Of a stretch of 64,000 nucleotides of DNA, positions 43,533-55,339 are shown one piece after another. A program made the position numbers and the translations under genes. The notes beneath the pieces are model-generated. The model had not been told where the DNA came from, ran no database searches, and saw only the letters and a program-made list of their open reading frames with translations. Location: assembly GCA_037178975.1 (NCBI GenBank), contig JASJZH010000003.1, positions 186,001 through 250,000 of the forward strand, given 5' to 3'. Source of the stretch: Oscheius tipulae (taxonomy: Eukaryota > Nematoda > Chromadorea > Rhabditida > Rhabditidae). The stretch's first letter is position 1. The number at the start of each line of letters is the position of its first letter.

Positions 43533-44948
43533 ATGCTTTGGCTTCTTTCTTTTCTTCTTTTGCCACTCATCCAGGCTCAATGCCCTTCCGGTTTCACCTT
43601 CTGGAGCAATTCAAACAAGTAGCTTTGTTTCTTTTGTTACTTACCAGACCCCCACATTGCAGATGTTACAAGTTTGTCGAGACGGAAGCCTCTTATCAAG
43701 ACGCCGAACAGCAATGTGGACCAATGTTGGGAGGCCATTTGGCCTCGATTCACAACGCGTTTGAGAACACTTTCATCAACCAGAACATGGCTGGGCCACA
43801 TTATGAGAACGTGTCTATCATCACACCGATGAACTACTGGATCGGCCTGAATTTCTTGAATGAGTTGGAGCTCAGCTGGACGGATAATTCTGCAGTTGAC
43901 TACTTGAACTGGGCATCCAACCAGCCGACTAGTCCCAGTGCCACGATGTGTGCTTACATGCTGGTTCATAATGGAATGTGGGGGTAGGTTGGACAGAGAG
44001 ACAGGTAGGCTGAGAGACAGAGAGACAAAGAGACAGGAAGACGGAAAGACAACATTGGTTTCAGTACTGACCTCTGTCACAAGAAGAGACACTACATTTG
44101 CGAGGTGGCTCCCTTTGGAAGTCAATCGACCGCTGCACCTGGTAAGTCAACTAGAACGTATTTAATGTACAGAGGACTTCTCAGTGCGGGCCTCGACTCT
44201 TGCTCCCACTTCAGCAACTCTCGGTATGATGTTTGATGTCGTTTTCCTCCTTGATGTTGCCAAGTCAGCTGCAACAACTTATGATGATGTTAGTTTTTAT
44301 GTTTTTAACAGAGAAATGGAGCCTCAGATGGCTCAATTCGTCACAACCCTAATGTCAGTCTACGACGTTGGCTACTTCAACAATGTTCATGTGGGTCTGG
44401 TCCCAGTTTTGGGTTCCGGTGAACCAACCGGCCTGGCATATTCTCCGTTGAATGGCGTCGATTCTAACAAACAACTGGCAGCCTGGCTACAGCAGATGAA
44501 ATTTGACATGGGGGACTTTGAGGACAGTGGACAGAATCTCCAGGCGGCCCTGAATGTGGCTACAGGTTCAAACTATGCGGCTCAGAGTAGAGGCTACAGG
44601 CCGTATTTGAAGAATCATCTTTTGGTTTATGTCACTTCCACATCCGAGTAAGTTTATTGGGTGACATAGAGACAGCAAGACGGAGAGAGGCAGAACCAAT
44701 GGCATATTTTCAGCTTCACCGACAGCCCATCCACTTCCAGCATCTTGAGCAGCAACACTTACGGCATCATCACAGTCGGCTACGGATCCGGTGTCACAAA
44801 TGGAGCAGCCCTACAGGCCATTTCTGGCGGAGCCGGTTGCTACTACTATGCCTCGTCTCTTACCGATCTGACCGGAACAGTTGTTCAGAAAGTCAGAAGC
44901 CAAATCACTGCAGCTGACCAGAACGGTGGTCACTACTGCGGAAACTGA
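43533..44948 (+). CDS. Secreted C-type lectin + von Willebrand A domain protein, 5 exons
   Basis: Predicted 393-residue secreted protein with the architecture of nematode CLEC proteins. Exons 43533-43618, 43663-43983, 44065-44141, 44185-44647, 44714-44948. Leader MLWLLSFLLLPLIQAQ; C-type lectin domain at about 18-160 (CPSGFTFW, KCYKF, YQDAEQQCG, YWIGL, LNWASNQP, CHKKRHYICE); Thr/Pro linker; VWA domain with DVVFLLDVAKSA in place of the usual DxSxS metal site, so the MIDAS motif looks incomplete; and a Gly-rich end. Such proteins are often gut or epidermal and pathogen-responsive in nematodes (family knowledge). AATAAA follows the stop. Confidence 0.9.
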
Positions 44949-45014
44949 GAACAATAAAAACTTCATGAGACAACACTGGACTCTTTCTGACAGAACACGG
45001 CCCCTTCACCTCCA

Positions 45015-46063
45015 CTAGCCGTTCCCCATTTGCCTCGCGTCGAAAAGTGACTGTTGTACATGAAACCATAGGGGTTCGTCTTGTCCGGAGACCCTGCAAT
45101 TCATTTTACAAACGTTCCCGTTTCCGAAACCTGCAGAAAAGTTGATGTAACCTTTCAACGGCGTCCCATCAAACCAGGTACAGCTCTGAGGGTCGTCAGA
45201 GGTGCAGGTCAGCCCGATCCAAGGTCCTCGACCATCTAGTCCAGTCATCGAGAGCAGGAAGCCATCCAAATCGGGACTGTCAATCTTGACCAGTGTGGAT
45301 TTTTCGGAAGTGCATTTTGAGGTGGCGTTAGGGAAGAGCATGTGCTCGTTGTAGTACTAGAAAAGTGAGAGTGACGGAGATACAGAGAGACTCGCCCTAT
45401 AGCACTTGCAATTGCCCCAGAAGAGAGCATAATCAGCTGGACAATAGTGGTTTTCTGAACTGTCACAATATTGGATTTCTAACAGTAACTAACGACAGGA
45501 AGCTGAACAGCTAGACACCGCCGTCGTCGTGGTACTAGTCATGGCCGTCGTGGTAGGAGCAGGAACAGTTGTACAGACAAACGGCTTGGCCGAACTGCAC
45601 AGTTCTTTGTAGTATAAACCCTTTGTTGGGTCTATGGCAAGACACTGATTGATGCTCGGATCCAATGGTTGGTTTGGAGCCCAGTGTGTATACGAGACTG
45701 GCATGCCTGTAGTCCACGTCCAGTTGGTAGACATGAGCAGATTGCCACCGGACCAAAATTGGACGGGATTGGTGGCAGTAAAGCCTAAACATTACTGTCC
45801 CTGTCTCTCTGCAATTCTATCTGTATTTCTGTCTCTGTCTTGCTTCTTTCCCTACCTGTGACTTCTGCAAGTTCAAAGGCGTTGTTAATCGAAACAAGTC
45901 GCCCTCCCAGAATGTTGCAATACTGCTCCGCTGCGAGAAAAGCAAGAGGAAATTTGTTGTACTCATAGCATTTTTCCAGGTTACTGCTGTAAGAATAGCC
46001 AAGAGGACAGTATGCTGATGCTGAGACCAAAATATAGAAGAGAGAGTAGGCGAACAGGTACAT
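45015..46063 (-). CDS. Secreted protein with two C-type lectin domains, 4 exons
   Basis: Predicted about 295 residues. Exons in coding order: 45856-46063, 45536-45784, 45396-45478, 45015-45356. Leader LFAYSLFYILVSASA; first lectin domain (CPLGYSYS, KCYEYN, AAEQYCNILGGRL, HWAPNQP, CLAID, KPFVC); Thr-rich linker; second lectin domain (CPADYALFWGNCKCYRYY, KCTSEKSTL, WIGLTC, CTWFDG, NVCKMNC). The third intron requires a GC donor (AGG|GCGAGT) to make KCYRYYNEH. The end of exon 2 is uncertain: a 57-nt intron was chosen over a 15-nt alternative. Its 3' end faces the lectin-VWA gene with 66 nt between stops. The C-terminal domain lacks a normal final Cys. Confidence 0.8.
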
Positions 46064-48859
46064 TTCTGGACAATGCAGCTGTTTATTGGCCGATAAAGAT
46101 AACAGAAGAGGTTACGAGCTCAGTCTTTGATAGAGACGGAGAGGCAGAGTAACAGAGAGACATAGAGACGAAATAAACACCCCTCTCCAGATCCAGGGTC
46201 AGTCAAAATTTTCTCCCTCTTCCTAAAATGAGTCCCCTCTCGTCCGGACAGCAATTAGTCTCGCCTCTCCCCTGGTTCAATCTCTCTCGCAGAGTCTCAA
46301 ATTTCGTTCTCTCCTCTCCAGCCGGGTCCCGTCACGATCCTCCAACCCTCTTTGATAAACTTGTGGTCTCTTCAGGAGAATTATTTATTTTTCCACTAAC
46401 AAATATAGAAGTCATTTCTTTTTCTTTAAAGTATCTTTGTTTCTAACCGCTGTTTTCCAGGGTATGACCTACCTGTGATTCGAAGAATAGACTAAAAAGT
46501 CTATATATCAGGACAACCATGAAGTTTGACGACATTCTAACATCAAAGGTGGGCTTGTATGTTATGTTTTTATGTTGTTTTATGTATCTGGCACATATTC
46601 ACCAAAGACTGATTGAAAAGTAAGAAAAATATACAGACAGAATCGTTTCAAAGGATACAGGAAACTTTCAAAATCGATATGGTTCTTGCTACGGATCATA
46701 GGACGACGAAACCATACTATGTATCCGAAACTGATATAATTAGACTCTTTCTTCCTTTTTTGAACTATGCTATCGTTAATCCGGATTAGCACACTTCACT
46801 GAGCCTTAAAAAGGAGAGAAAAGAGAGAGTCAGCTGAAGAAATGTTCGAGAATCTAGCTTTTTCGCTTTGGTTCTGCAGCTACTAATTCAAGCTTGTCTA
46901 AAAAATTGCCTCTATCGATGTCTTATTTTGAAACCCGGTCTCACGGTTATGGGTTCCTAGCTTCTTTTCCAACAGGAAGATCGATGCTGTAAACCGTAGT
47001 ACTGACCAAAAAGTGGAAAAGTATAATCAAGAACACGATATTTTAGACCGAAACCTAGGCTGGGAACTTGACAATGACGCTCTTTCTTGTCTTTCTTCCC
47101 AATCTCTCTGCTAAAACGAAATGGTGCCTGTCCGTGCGCGAGCACGAAACAAAAGCGAGTCAATTATGTTGTCCGAAGTTGTGTTGTCAAAAAAAGATAT
47201 GACCAATATTGGGTGGACTTCAGGTGCTCTCTAAAACTTTGCTTTCGTCCCAGTGAAGCCACTGGGAGCCTTTTATCACTACGGAGCGGCGCAGTAGCTG
47301 ATGCAAACTGAAGGACAACACCGAAAGCCGTCGGAAACGGCTGGTTATACTCTACAATTGGCAAAAGATGTGTTGGTTGTACATGCCAAGAGTTATCGCG
47401 TATAAGAATGGACAAGTCGAATCAAAAGATACGCACGAACGGAGAGACAGACACCATGGCACTTTAGTAGTAGAGAAATCCCCTGGGTCGCACGGCCAGG
47501 AGCGAAAGAGACTGGTTTCCTCTATACCCTCCATATTCGTGACCTTCCCTCCAAATCTTATAGAAAAGGATCCTTTGAAATTGGTATTTTGATCTCTGCT
47601 CTACCTCTATCCCGCCCTAATCTACTTTAACGTCAGATTTACGAATGACTATGCTCCCTGTCCCCGACAGTTCGGGATTTCAACTACATCACTAATGTCA
47701 TACTGTGATGTCAGGAAGTATACTTCCCCGTTCCTTTCTCTCCGTTTCTCAAAAATCAAATTTGCACTTTTTTCCACTCGTCTGTGGTCGCTGTCTGCCT
47801 CATTTGTCTTCTTCCTTTTCCGAAACCGGTTCAAAGCTCGAATCTTTCCGATTTTTACGTAATTTAGTCTCATTAGGAGACCTGCAACTGAGGGCGAGAG
47901 AGCCCAAGCCAAACGTCGCATCGATTCTGTTGTTTTGTCCGGGGCTGGGTTACGGGTTCTTTCCCCCCGTGCGTGTAGATTAACGAATCCAGCCTGTTGC
48001 CTCTCTAGCCAAAAATTGCCTAGGAATTTCATTTATAGGACCGGAGGAAGACATGTTTTCCGCCTCCTCGCCTCCCAATTCCATTTGATTGGAGTCGGCT
48101 CCAAGATATTGTGTTTCGCCATGGGCTCTCTCTTTTTTCGATGGAGCTCGGGCCACCTAGCCCTTTTTCGAGCGGATTGCTTCCTGTCACCGAGTTCCCA
48201 GGGTCTCTGAACATTATATGGTACTTCGCGTCTCTCTTCTCATGAAAAATGGGTCAAATCCTTCGGGAGGGAAGTGACCTCATCCCCTTTTCCATGCCCT
48301 TGTGGCAGTGTTCCTCTCTGTCACTCTGTCTTTCTGTTCCTATTCCATACGTCCAGTTAATCTTCCCTCTCGCCCCAAGAACCCCATATTATGGTTGTTT
48401 GACAAGTTGATAGCCCCTAAAAACCATTCATCTTCCATAGTGGTGGTCCATTTTTTAAAACGATCCTATTTTCTAGTCAAAGACCCTCTTCCCCTGGATA
48501 ATCCTCTGTTCTGAAAAAGTCGGTCTCCAAGCCTAGATCCTTAGAGAGGCTAGTGGAACCCGAGTCGGGTCCTTCGGCCTTATCTAAAATTTAGCCTCGG
48601 GGATGATGGAAACGTCAGCTGAGCCGCTCTTTTTATCTGTTTTCATATGTGTCGCTTGTGTCGCTAATGGCGCCTCTTTTTTGAATGATTCACACTAGTT
48701 CAACAGGCATCCAATCTCTCCTCTCTTTATCTCTCCCGTACCTTCTCGGAAATACAGAAACCTAGCGTGGTGTCTGTCCGACGACGTCTCTTTCCGGGAG
48801 AGGGAGTCTCCAAGAGGAAGACTCCCTCCTCAAGACGACTCACTCATCCGCGTGATCCG
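46064..48859. other. Long intergenic region upstream of the myotubularin gene
   Basis: About 2.8 kb. GATAAAGATAAC lies near 46093, close to the lectin gene start. The rest is AT- to mixed-composition DNA with no domain-bearing frame; the longest minus-strand frame (47649-48032) is basic and low-complexity and has no splice or homology support. Pyrimidine-rich sequence increases toward 48.8 kb. Confidence 0.45.
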
Positions 48860-51800
48860 ATGGTAGCTTCGTGTTATCCAGCCTATACAGAGGATATCAC
48901 TGTGGCTGGGTCGCTTATTAGGGACAAAATCCACACACTGTGTGAAAAAATAGCGAACAGACTTGAGGAAGAGCCAGAAGAAGGATGTTTTGCCTTCAAG
49001 GTACGAGTACTTTCAGATCCTATCAAGTTTTGAAGCAAAATTGACAAATCATGTCAAGTAAAGAGATTATAGTGGGGCAAGAAGGTGGGCATGTTGACTG
49101 TATTTGAAAAATGGACAGTCTGGTGGACAGTTCATCAGAATTATAATTAAATTCCGGAATAATAAATAATTCTTCCAGGTAGATAAGGTTCAGCTGGTCG
49201 ACCGTCTCGGAGCTGAACCCAATATCCTCGGAACTGTCCATGTGACCACCTCCCACATCATTTTCCGGGCAGAGGACGGCTCCAAGGAGTTCTGGCTAGC
49301 CAACGGACTCATAGCCAATGTGGAACGAGGACCACTTTCCGTAGCCGGATGTCCTCTGGTCATCCGATGTAAACACTTCATGGTAGGTCTTTTCCGTTCT
49401 TTGTATACCGAATTCACAGATCATAAGTCTACTGATTGGTAGGGACAAGATGTGTCAAGATCTGTTCGAAATGCTGAAGAAATGCTCGCAGATTGGTAGG
49501 TGACTTGACAAACTTGCATCACAATCCGTTCCAGTCAATGTCAACGACCTGCCAGCCTTTGAAAAACGTGATCAGGCTGAGGATGCAAGGGGATGGGCTC
49601 GTATGGACTGGGAAAGAGAATTTTCGCGTCAGGGGATTTCGGATGCCTGGAAGGAGACCAACATCAATAACAAATACGCGGGCTGTGACACATATCCGGA
49701 TCAGCTATGGGTACCGTCCAGTTCAACGACGGATGTCTTGTTGGGGTCGTGTAGGTTCCGGTCTAGAGGACGACTACCTGTCCTGACTTACTTTCACAAG
49801 ACGACAGGAGCAACGATTTGTCGGTGAGTGAGGAGAGACAGAGAGACAGGCGCTCAAAAGTAGGAGACAGAGGCTTATGTCCAGCAACTCAGTGCGAATT
49901 GTTGACCCCATCGCCTTTCCTCCTACAACGCTCTTTGTACTTCGGCAAAAAAAAACCTTCTCCCCAACTTCATCGCTTGACTGTCATTTTTGCCATTTTT
50001 TCTTTTCACGTAGACAGAGAACATAAGAAATTACTTCAATTTTCAGGTGTGCCCAACCCTTGACCGGCTTTTCCGCTCGCTGTGTAGAAGACGAGAAGCT
50101 TATGTCTCTTGTAGGAAAGGCGAATCCGCAGTGCGAGACTCTCTATCTAGTGGACACTAGACCAAGGGTTAGTCTCAGTCTTGTGCTTCGATTTCTTGTG
50201 TTTCAGGTGAATGCGATGGTTAACAAAGTTCAAGGGAAAGGATTTGAGGATGAGAGAAACTATGACAATCTGAAGTTTCATTTCTTTGACATTGAGAACA
50301 TCCATGTCATGAGAACGAGTCAGCAGAAACTACTGGAAGGTCAGTTTTCTGCCTGTTTCTCTGACTCACTCTCTTCTTCAGCTTGTTCCCGATCCAAAAC
50401 GGTCACCGAGTACTGGAAACTCATCGAAACGTCTGGTTGGCTCAAGCACATTCGTGCCCTCATCGAATGTGCTAGTTTTCTGGCAGACTCTGTCACCCGA
50501 GGAATCTCCTGTGTCGTCCACTGTTCAGATGGCTGGGACAGGACGAGTCAGACAGTGTCTCTGGCTCAGCTCCTTCTGGATCCATTTTACAGGACTGTGC
50601 ATGGGTTCCAGGTCCATAATTTTGCTACCTTTCACTTTTTTTCTCAGATTTTGATAGAAAAAGACTGGCTAGGATTCGGTCATAAGTTTGATGACCGTTG
50701 TGGACATATTGGAGCATTGAACGATGAGGCAGGGAAGGAGATTTCACCAATTTTTAGTCAGTTTCTGGACTGTGTCTGGCAGTTGATACAACAGAAACCG
50801 AGGGCTTTCCAGGTGAGTCGAGAGAGAGAGAGAGAGAGAGAGAGACAGTAACAGTGTGACAGGAGCCTTTTTTCAGTTCAACGAGCGCTACCTGATCGAG
50901 CTCCACGAACATGCCTATTCCTGTCAGTTTGGGACATTTATCGGGAACTGTGACAAGGATAGACAGGATCTCTTCCTCTCTAAGAGGACGAAATCTCTTT
51001 GGACGTATCTGGATTCCCGACAGGATGACTTCTTGAACCCCTTCTACGAGGTAAGAGCCACTGAAACTGCTCGTATACTTTTAGCCGACAACCTTTTCTG
51101 TCCTGTTGGATATTGACAGTCGGGCCAGCTCCTTTGCAATCTGGAATGGCTTGTACAACAGATTCGATGAGGGTCTGCTTTGTAGGGAGAGTGTCACCGA
51201 CACGGCAATGGCCACCATGGAACATGTGGGGGTACTGGAGAGCCATATCGCTGCTTTGAGAATGGTGAGAGGAAGAGACATTGAGATAGAGAGACAGAGA
51301 GACAGAAAGACTTAGAGACAGAGAAAGGAACAGACAGAGAGATAGGAGAGAGACAGTATCAAACAGTCTTTCTCTAGAGAATAGCTGAGCTCAAGACCTC
51401 TCTGGGCAAGAATCCCGGTTCCATGGCTGACAGTGGTCACAGTAGCAACGCCGGAACGGATGAGAGTTACAAAAGTGTCATGGAAAGGACTCCCTCCAGA
51501 GAAAGTGGTGTCTTCGACCAGAGTCTGAGCTATTCCGAAGAGGTCCTGACCCGACAGCCTCTCCGATGGCAATCCCTAAGAGACACGGATTACTGTAGTG
51601 CTCCAGGCTGTCCGTCTGAGTTCACTTCGGTGGCGGACAGGAAAATACATTGTCATCGTTGTGGGAAGGTAAAAAGCATTTTCCAAACCAATTTTTCTGG
51701 TCCAAGACGGCATTTTTCAGCTTTGCGATGTTCTGCAATTTTGTAGAGTTTAATCTGCTCTACAACTTTGCAGAACATTCAGAGTCCCAAAATATATGTT

Positions 51801-51913
51801 TGGACCCATAAATCGCCTCGGAAACTGTCAACTTACAGATTTTCTGCCGTCGATGTCTTCGAGTCACAGCTGATGAGCGAGAGCGGGTCTGTGAGGTCTG
51901 CCGAAGTCTCTAG
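48860..51913 (+). CDS. MTMR3: Myotubularin phosphatase with C-terminal FYVE finger, 12 exons
   Basis: Predicted 692-residue 3-phosphoinositide phosphatase acting on PI3P/PI(3,5)P2 at endosomes. Exons: 48860-49000, 49179-49382, 49420-49495, 49535-49823, 50047-50167, 50207-50339, 50382-50611, 50648-50812, 50877-51050, 51085-51264, 51378-51668, 51839-51913; all phases agree. A GRAM/PH-like start (GTVHVTTSHIIFRAED) and the myotubularin core (CAQPLTGFSARCVEDEKLM) lead to the complete catalytic loop HCSDGWDRTSQ, so this is an active-type member. Then come ERYLIELHEHAYSCQFGTFIGNC and a final FYVE finger (CHRCGK, FCRRC, VCEVC). FYVE at the C terminus matches MTMR3/4 (nematode mtm-3). The open frame upstream starts at GTG; the ATG giving MVASCYPAY was chosen. 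Intron 11 holds a palindromic repeat. Confidence 0.93.
51690..51830. repeat. Palindromic dispersed repeat, copy 3
   Basis: Core arms GATGTTCTGCAATTTTGTAGAG (51728-51748 region) and CTCTACAACTTTGCAGAAC (51758-51776); outer GGTCCAA/TTGGACC also pair. Lies in intron 11 of the myotubularin gene. Confidence 0.72.
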
Positions 51914-52527
51914 AAAACAATCTCCGTATTCTTGTCATATTTACACACTGCTTCACTCAATTCTTCCACTTCTACTGTAATTCCCCCACCCCCTTGTTTC
52001 CTGACCGGGTATGCTCTTAACTAGTTCTGTTGTAATCTCTTACCGTGCATAGTAAACTGTTTTCAACGATTTTTTTTATGTCAAAAATAGTAGTTTTGGA
52101 CCTTTCAATGAATTAAGCGAGCGGAAGTGACCATAGGAGACGCAGAAAACTCCTTAAATAGCCCCTTTTTCAATTAGTTTCTCTTCCAGCTGGACGCCCG
52201 TTCCACAGCCGTATCATCTCGGCAGCCGAGGCGGGGTGCTACCTGGCGAGACCAGTCAGCCGCGGGTATGATGAGACTCTATCCATTCTCCGAGTGAGTT
52301 TGGTGGAGGGCGGCCTAGTGAGACAAAGTCTCGCGACTCGAGTTCTTCGTTTCGTGAGTCGTCTCGCCTGAAGCCAAGCTTCCAAAGCTGAAAAATTGGC
52401 CTGACCCAAATTATCATTGAAAAACTGGAATTCTAGAAAACATTTTATTTTTGGAAACTAATAAATACTTTACTATTACAGTGAGCTCCCAAAATTTTTT
52501 AATTACTTTGTCCTCGACTCTTCTACA
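51914..52527. other. Spacer between myotubularin and the EGF gene
   Basis: About 610 nt. A GC-rich patch at 52190-52340 contains CAGCCGAGGCGGGGTGC and follows a TTCCAG, so it could be an alternative 3' exon or a small structured RNA, but nothing decides it. No other coding support. Confidence 0.4.
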
Positions 52528-55150
52528 ATGCGAAAGCTCTACCTTTTTCTCCTCTTCTGCGCCCCATACTCTTGCTGGGAACTGCGGCGAAAATCGGAGC
52601 CAAGTATGTTTCCTCGCTCTCTCTTCTCTTGTGCCCTTGGAGTAGTACAGATCTGACGTCCGACTATCCGACTATCTACTAATAGAGCTATCAACCTTCG
52701 CCATATTTGTTACTCTGAACTGTCTCATTATCTCTATATCTGTCTCTGTCTTTGTTTCTATCACTGTCCCTGTCCCTTTCTCTGTCTCTGTTCCTGTCTT
52801 TCTATCTTTTCATTTCCCAGAAGCCAAGGAGCACAAGATTCGGAAGTTCATCCAAACCGGCAACCTGGGCAGTATCCCGAAGCTGAATCGTCTCCCGCCG
52901 CTTTCCAAGGCCAAATCGCTGCAAGTACCGCCGAAATCCTCATTCGATCCGTGTGCCAGCTCTCATTCGGTCTGTCTCAACGGAGGGACCTGTCTGAACA
53001 AGGACGGCTCTTTTCTGTGCCAGTGTCCGTCGACGCACTACGGAAAAAAGTGCGAAATCTTGGCCGATTTGAAGAAATGTGCCGGCAATCGCTGTCAGAA
53101 TGGGGCCACTTGTGTCAGTCTACCCCAGACCGTCCAGGTTATGGATCCTGAGCTGGAAGCCAACTACACGAAGAGGAAGACGGATTCCGAGCCGTTGCCT
53201 CTCCTCGAGCTGAAGCGGATGATGGTTAATGTCAGCTACGAGTGCGTCTGTCGACCCGGTTTCACTGGGCCGCTCTGTGACATGACCGAGGCCGAGCTCG
53301 ACTGTCAACAAGACTACTGCATGGGTCGTGGGACAGCCAATATGACGGAAGGGCAGTGTCGCTGCGACTGTCACTTCAACTATCTGGGAGACCGATGCGA
53401 GACGGACAATCCGTGTCGGGACTACGAATGCTATAACTCGGGAATCTGTCGTCCGGTGGTGGACAAGGTCAAAGGAACGGTCGAGGCGGTCTGTGACTGT
53501 CCTAAGATTCTGATGATCACGGCTTCTGTATCAGGTTTGGCAGAGAAGAGAGAAAGAGAGAGAGAGAGTCGTTTTCAGGTGACCAATGCGAGATGCTCGA
53601 TGTTTCCGACGCCGATAGCAATACTGAGGTTATGCCCTGTCGAGCCAAAGACTCCATGGCCAAATGGTATCATTCAGCAGCGAGCTGGATGGCTCGTCAA
53701 CGATTCGCACTTTCCGGAGCCCAAGAAGTCGAGACGGCTCTTCGTGACATCAACAACGGCTGTCGGGACAACCAGGGTCGCCGCTGCAACGGAACCGCGA
53801 TGCTCAGTCAGCAGTGCTTCAATGGTGGACAGTGTGATGCCCGTGTGGTGACCTTTCCGGCCGGAATCAGTCTTCTGATGCCGTTCTGCAAATGCGAGAA
53901 TGCTGATGTGGGCCGATTTTGTGAGTTTGAGCGACAAGACGAGTGCGACCCAACTCCGGAAGAGATCGATGCTGGTGTGACGAGGCAAAGTCGCTGTACC
54001 GATGAGGAACATGGGACATGTGTGGCTGTACTGGGAGAGACTATCTGTCATTGCCGGAGTGGATATGTGGGAGAGAGGTGCGAGACGTGGGACCCGTGTG
54101 CGGACAGTCCCTGTCAGAACGCGGAATGTATTCCTGTGCCGTCGGATACCGTTGTGGATCAGGTCGGAGAGGTCAAGCAGACCTACAGATGTCTATGTGC
54201 GATGGGGGACGATGCTAATGGACGTGAGTTACTCGTACTGTCACTATCTCAATATCACTGTTCCCTTAATAACAACCTTTTTTAGCCGACAAGTGTATCT
54301 TCCCGGCCACTGGAAACTGTTCGAGTCCCGATCTCTGCAACCATGGACAGTGTCTGACCTGCGAGCATGACGACGAACAAGAAATGCTTCAACTCTGCAC
54401 GGAAAAGCAGCAACAGGACGGCTTCCGCTGTCTCTGTGGGCCGGGTTTCGAGATGCCCTACTGTCAGAAGCTAGCCGATCCCTGTACCAACAACCTGTGC
54501 GAAAATGGAGGCGTCTGTCTGCCGACTACGAAATACAACTACGAGTAGATTTTGGGAAGAGAAACAGGGAGAAATCAATCAATTTTCAGCTGCCAGTGCA
54601 CCCCCGGAACTCAAGGAACTCTCTGTGAGGAAGTGGTCGACATCTGTCTGTCTTTTGGCCAACAGCATTGTCAAAACGGAGCCGCCTGCTACCTGGATCC
54701 TTCTGCTCTGCGCGGCTTCAGCTGTGACTGTGAGACCGGCTGGTACGGTCGTGACTGTCAATTCGAGTCCGGGGCTATTGACGAGTGGAAAAAGCTCTTT
54801 TGGGATGAGTACTACAATCTGACTCTGCCTGTTCTTGCCGTTTTCGTTTGTGTAATCTTTTTGGCTGTGATGTATGGAGTTTCTAGGAGGAGAGAGGCAC
54901 TCAGGTAGGTCTCTCCGTCTCTTTTTCTCAAAGTTCCAGTTTCAGGGCCTTGAAGGACATAGCTTCCATCGAGCAGGCAAAGGAGATAAAGCCTCGAAAA
55001 AAGAAGAAACCAACAAAAACGAGTTCGACCGTGACGAAGACCACAACCGAAAATTCAACGAGCAAGACGAAAAATGCTGCAGCCTTGTCGGAAGAAAAAA
55101 TCACAAGACCGTCGAAGACTGAGACCAAAACGGAGCCACTGCCAGTTTAG
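52528..55150 (+). CDS. Single-pass membrane protein with multiple EGF repeats, 6 exons
   Basis: Predicted 737 residues. Exons 52528-52603, 52821-53534, 53579-54223, 54286-54544, 54590-54904, 54946-55150. Leader MRKLYLFLLFCAPYSC; about seven to eight EGF-like modules with classic spacing (CLNGGTCLNKDGSFLCQCP; CQNGATC; CVCRPGFTGPLC; CHCRSGYVGERCE; CENGGVCLP; CQNGAACYL, CDCETGWYGRDCQ); one helix (YNLTLPVLAVFVCVIFLAVMYGV); then a Lys/Thr-rich cytoplasmic tail. The order suggests a surface adhesion or signalling receptor, but no DSL, laminin-G or calcium-binding EGF signature identifies a named family. One repeat region (residues about 275-330) is Cys-poor. Confidence 0.88.
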
Positions 55151-55339
55151 ACTGGTGGAAAGTTTTGATTTTTAATAAACCTGCTTCAAATACCCTTTCC
55201 AAAGTTTACTAAATGATATAACTGGCTTGTTTTGCCTCGTTTAGCCCCTCTAATGCCCTCCAGTCGGAACGACCTTGACAGCATTGGACAAAGGAATAAT
55301 TTTCGACCAGACGCCGGACGCCCTTCCTTTCCCATCCAA

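Noticed and set aside
43539-43625. Reading the lectin-VWA start as MASFFSSFATHPG
   Set aside because: The ATG at 43533 in another frame gives a proper leader and splices in phase to the lectin domain.
47649-48032. Minus-strand frame of 127 codons (ATG start)
   Set aside because: Basic, low-complexity composition, no leader, domain or homologue-like motif; likely chance.
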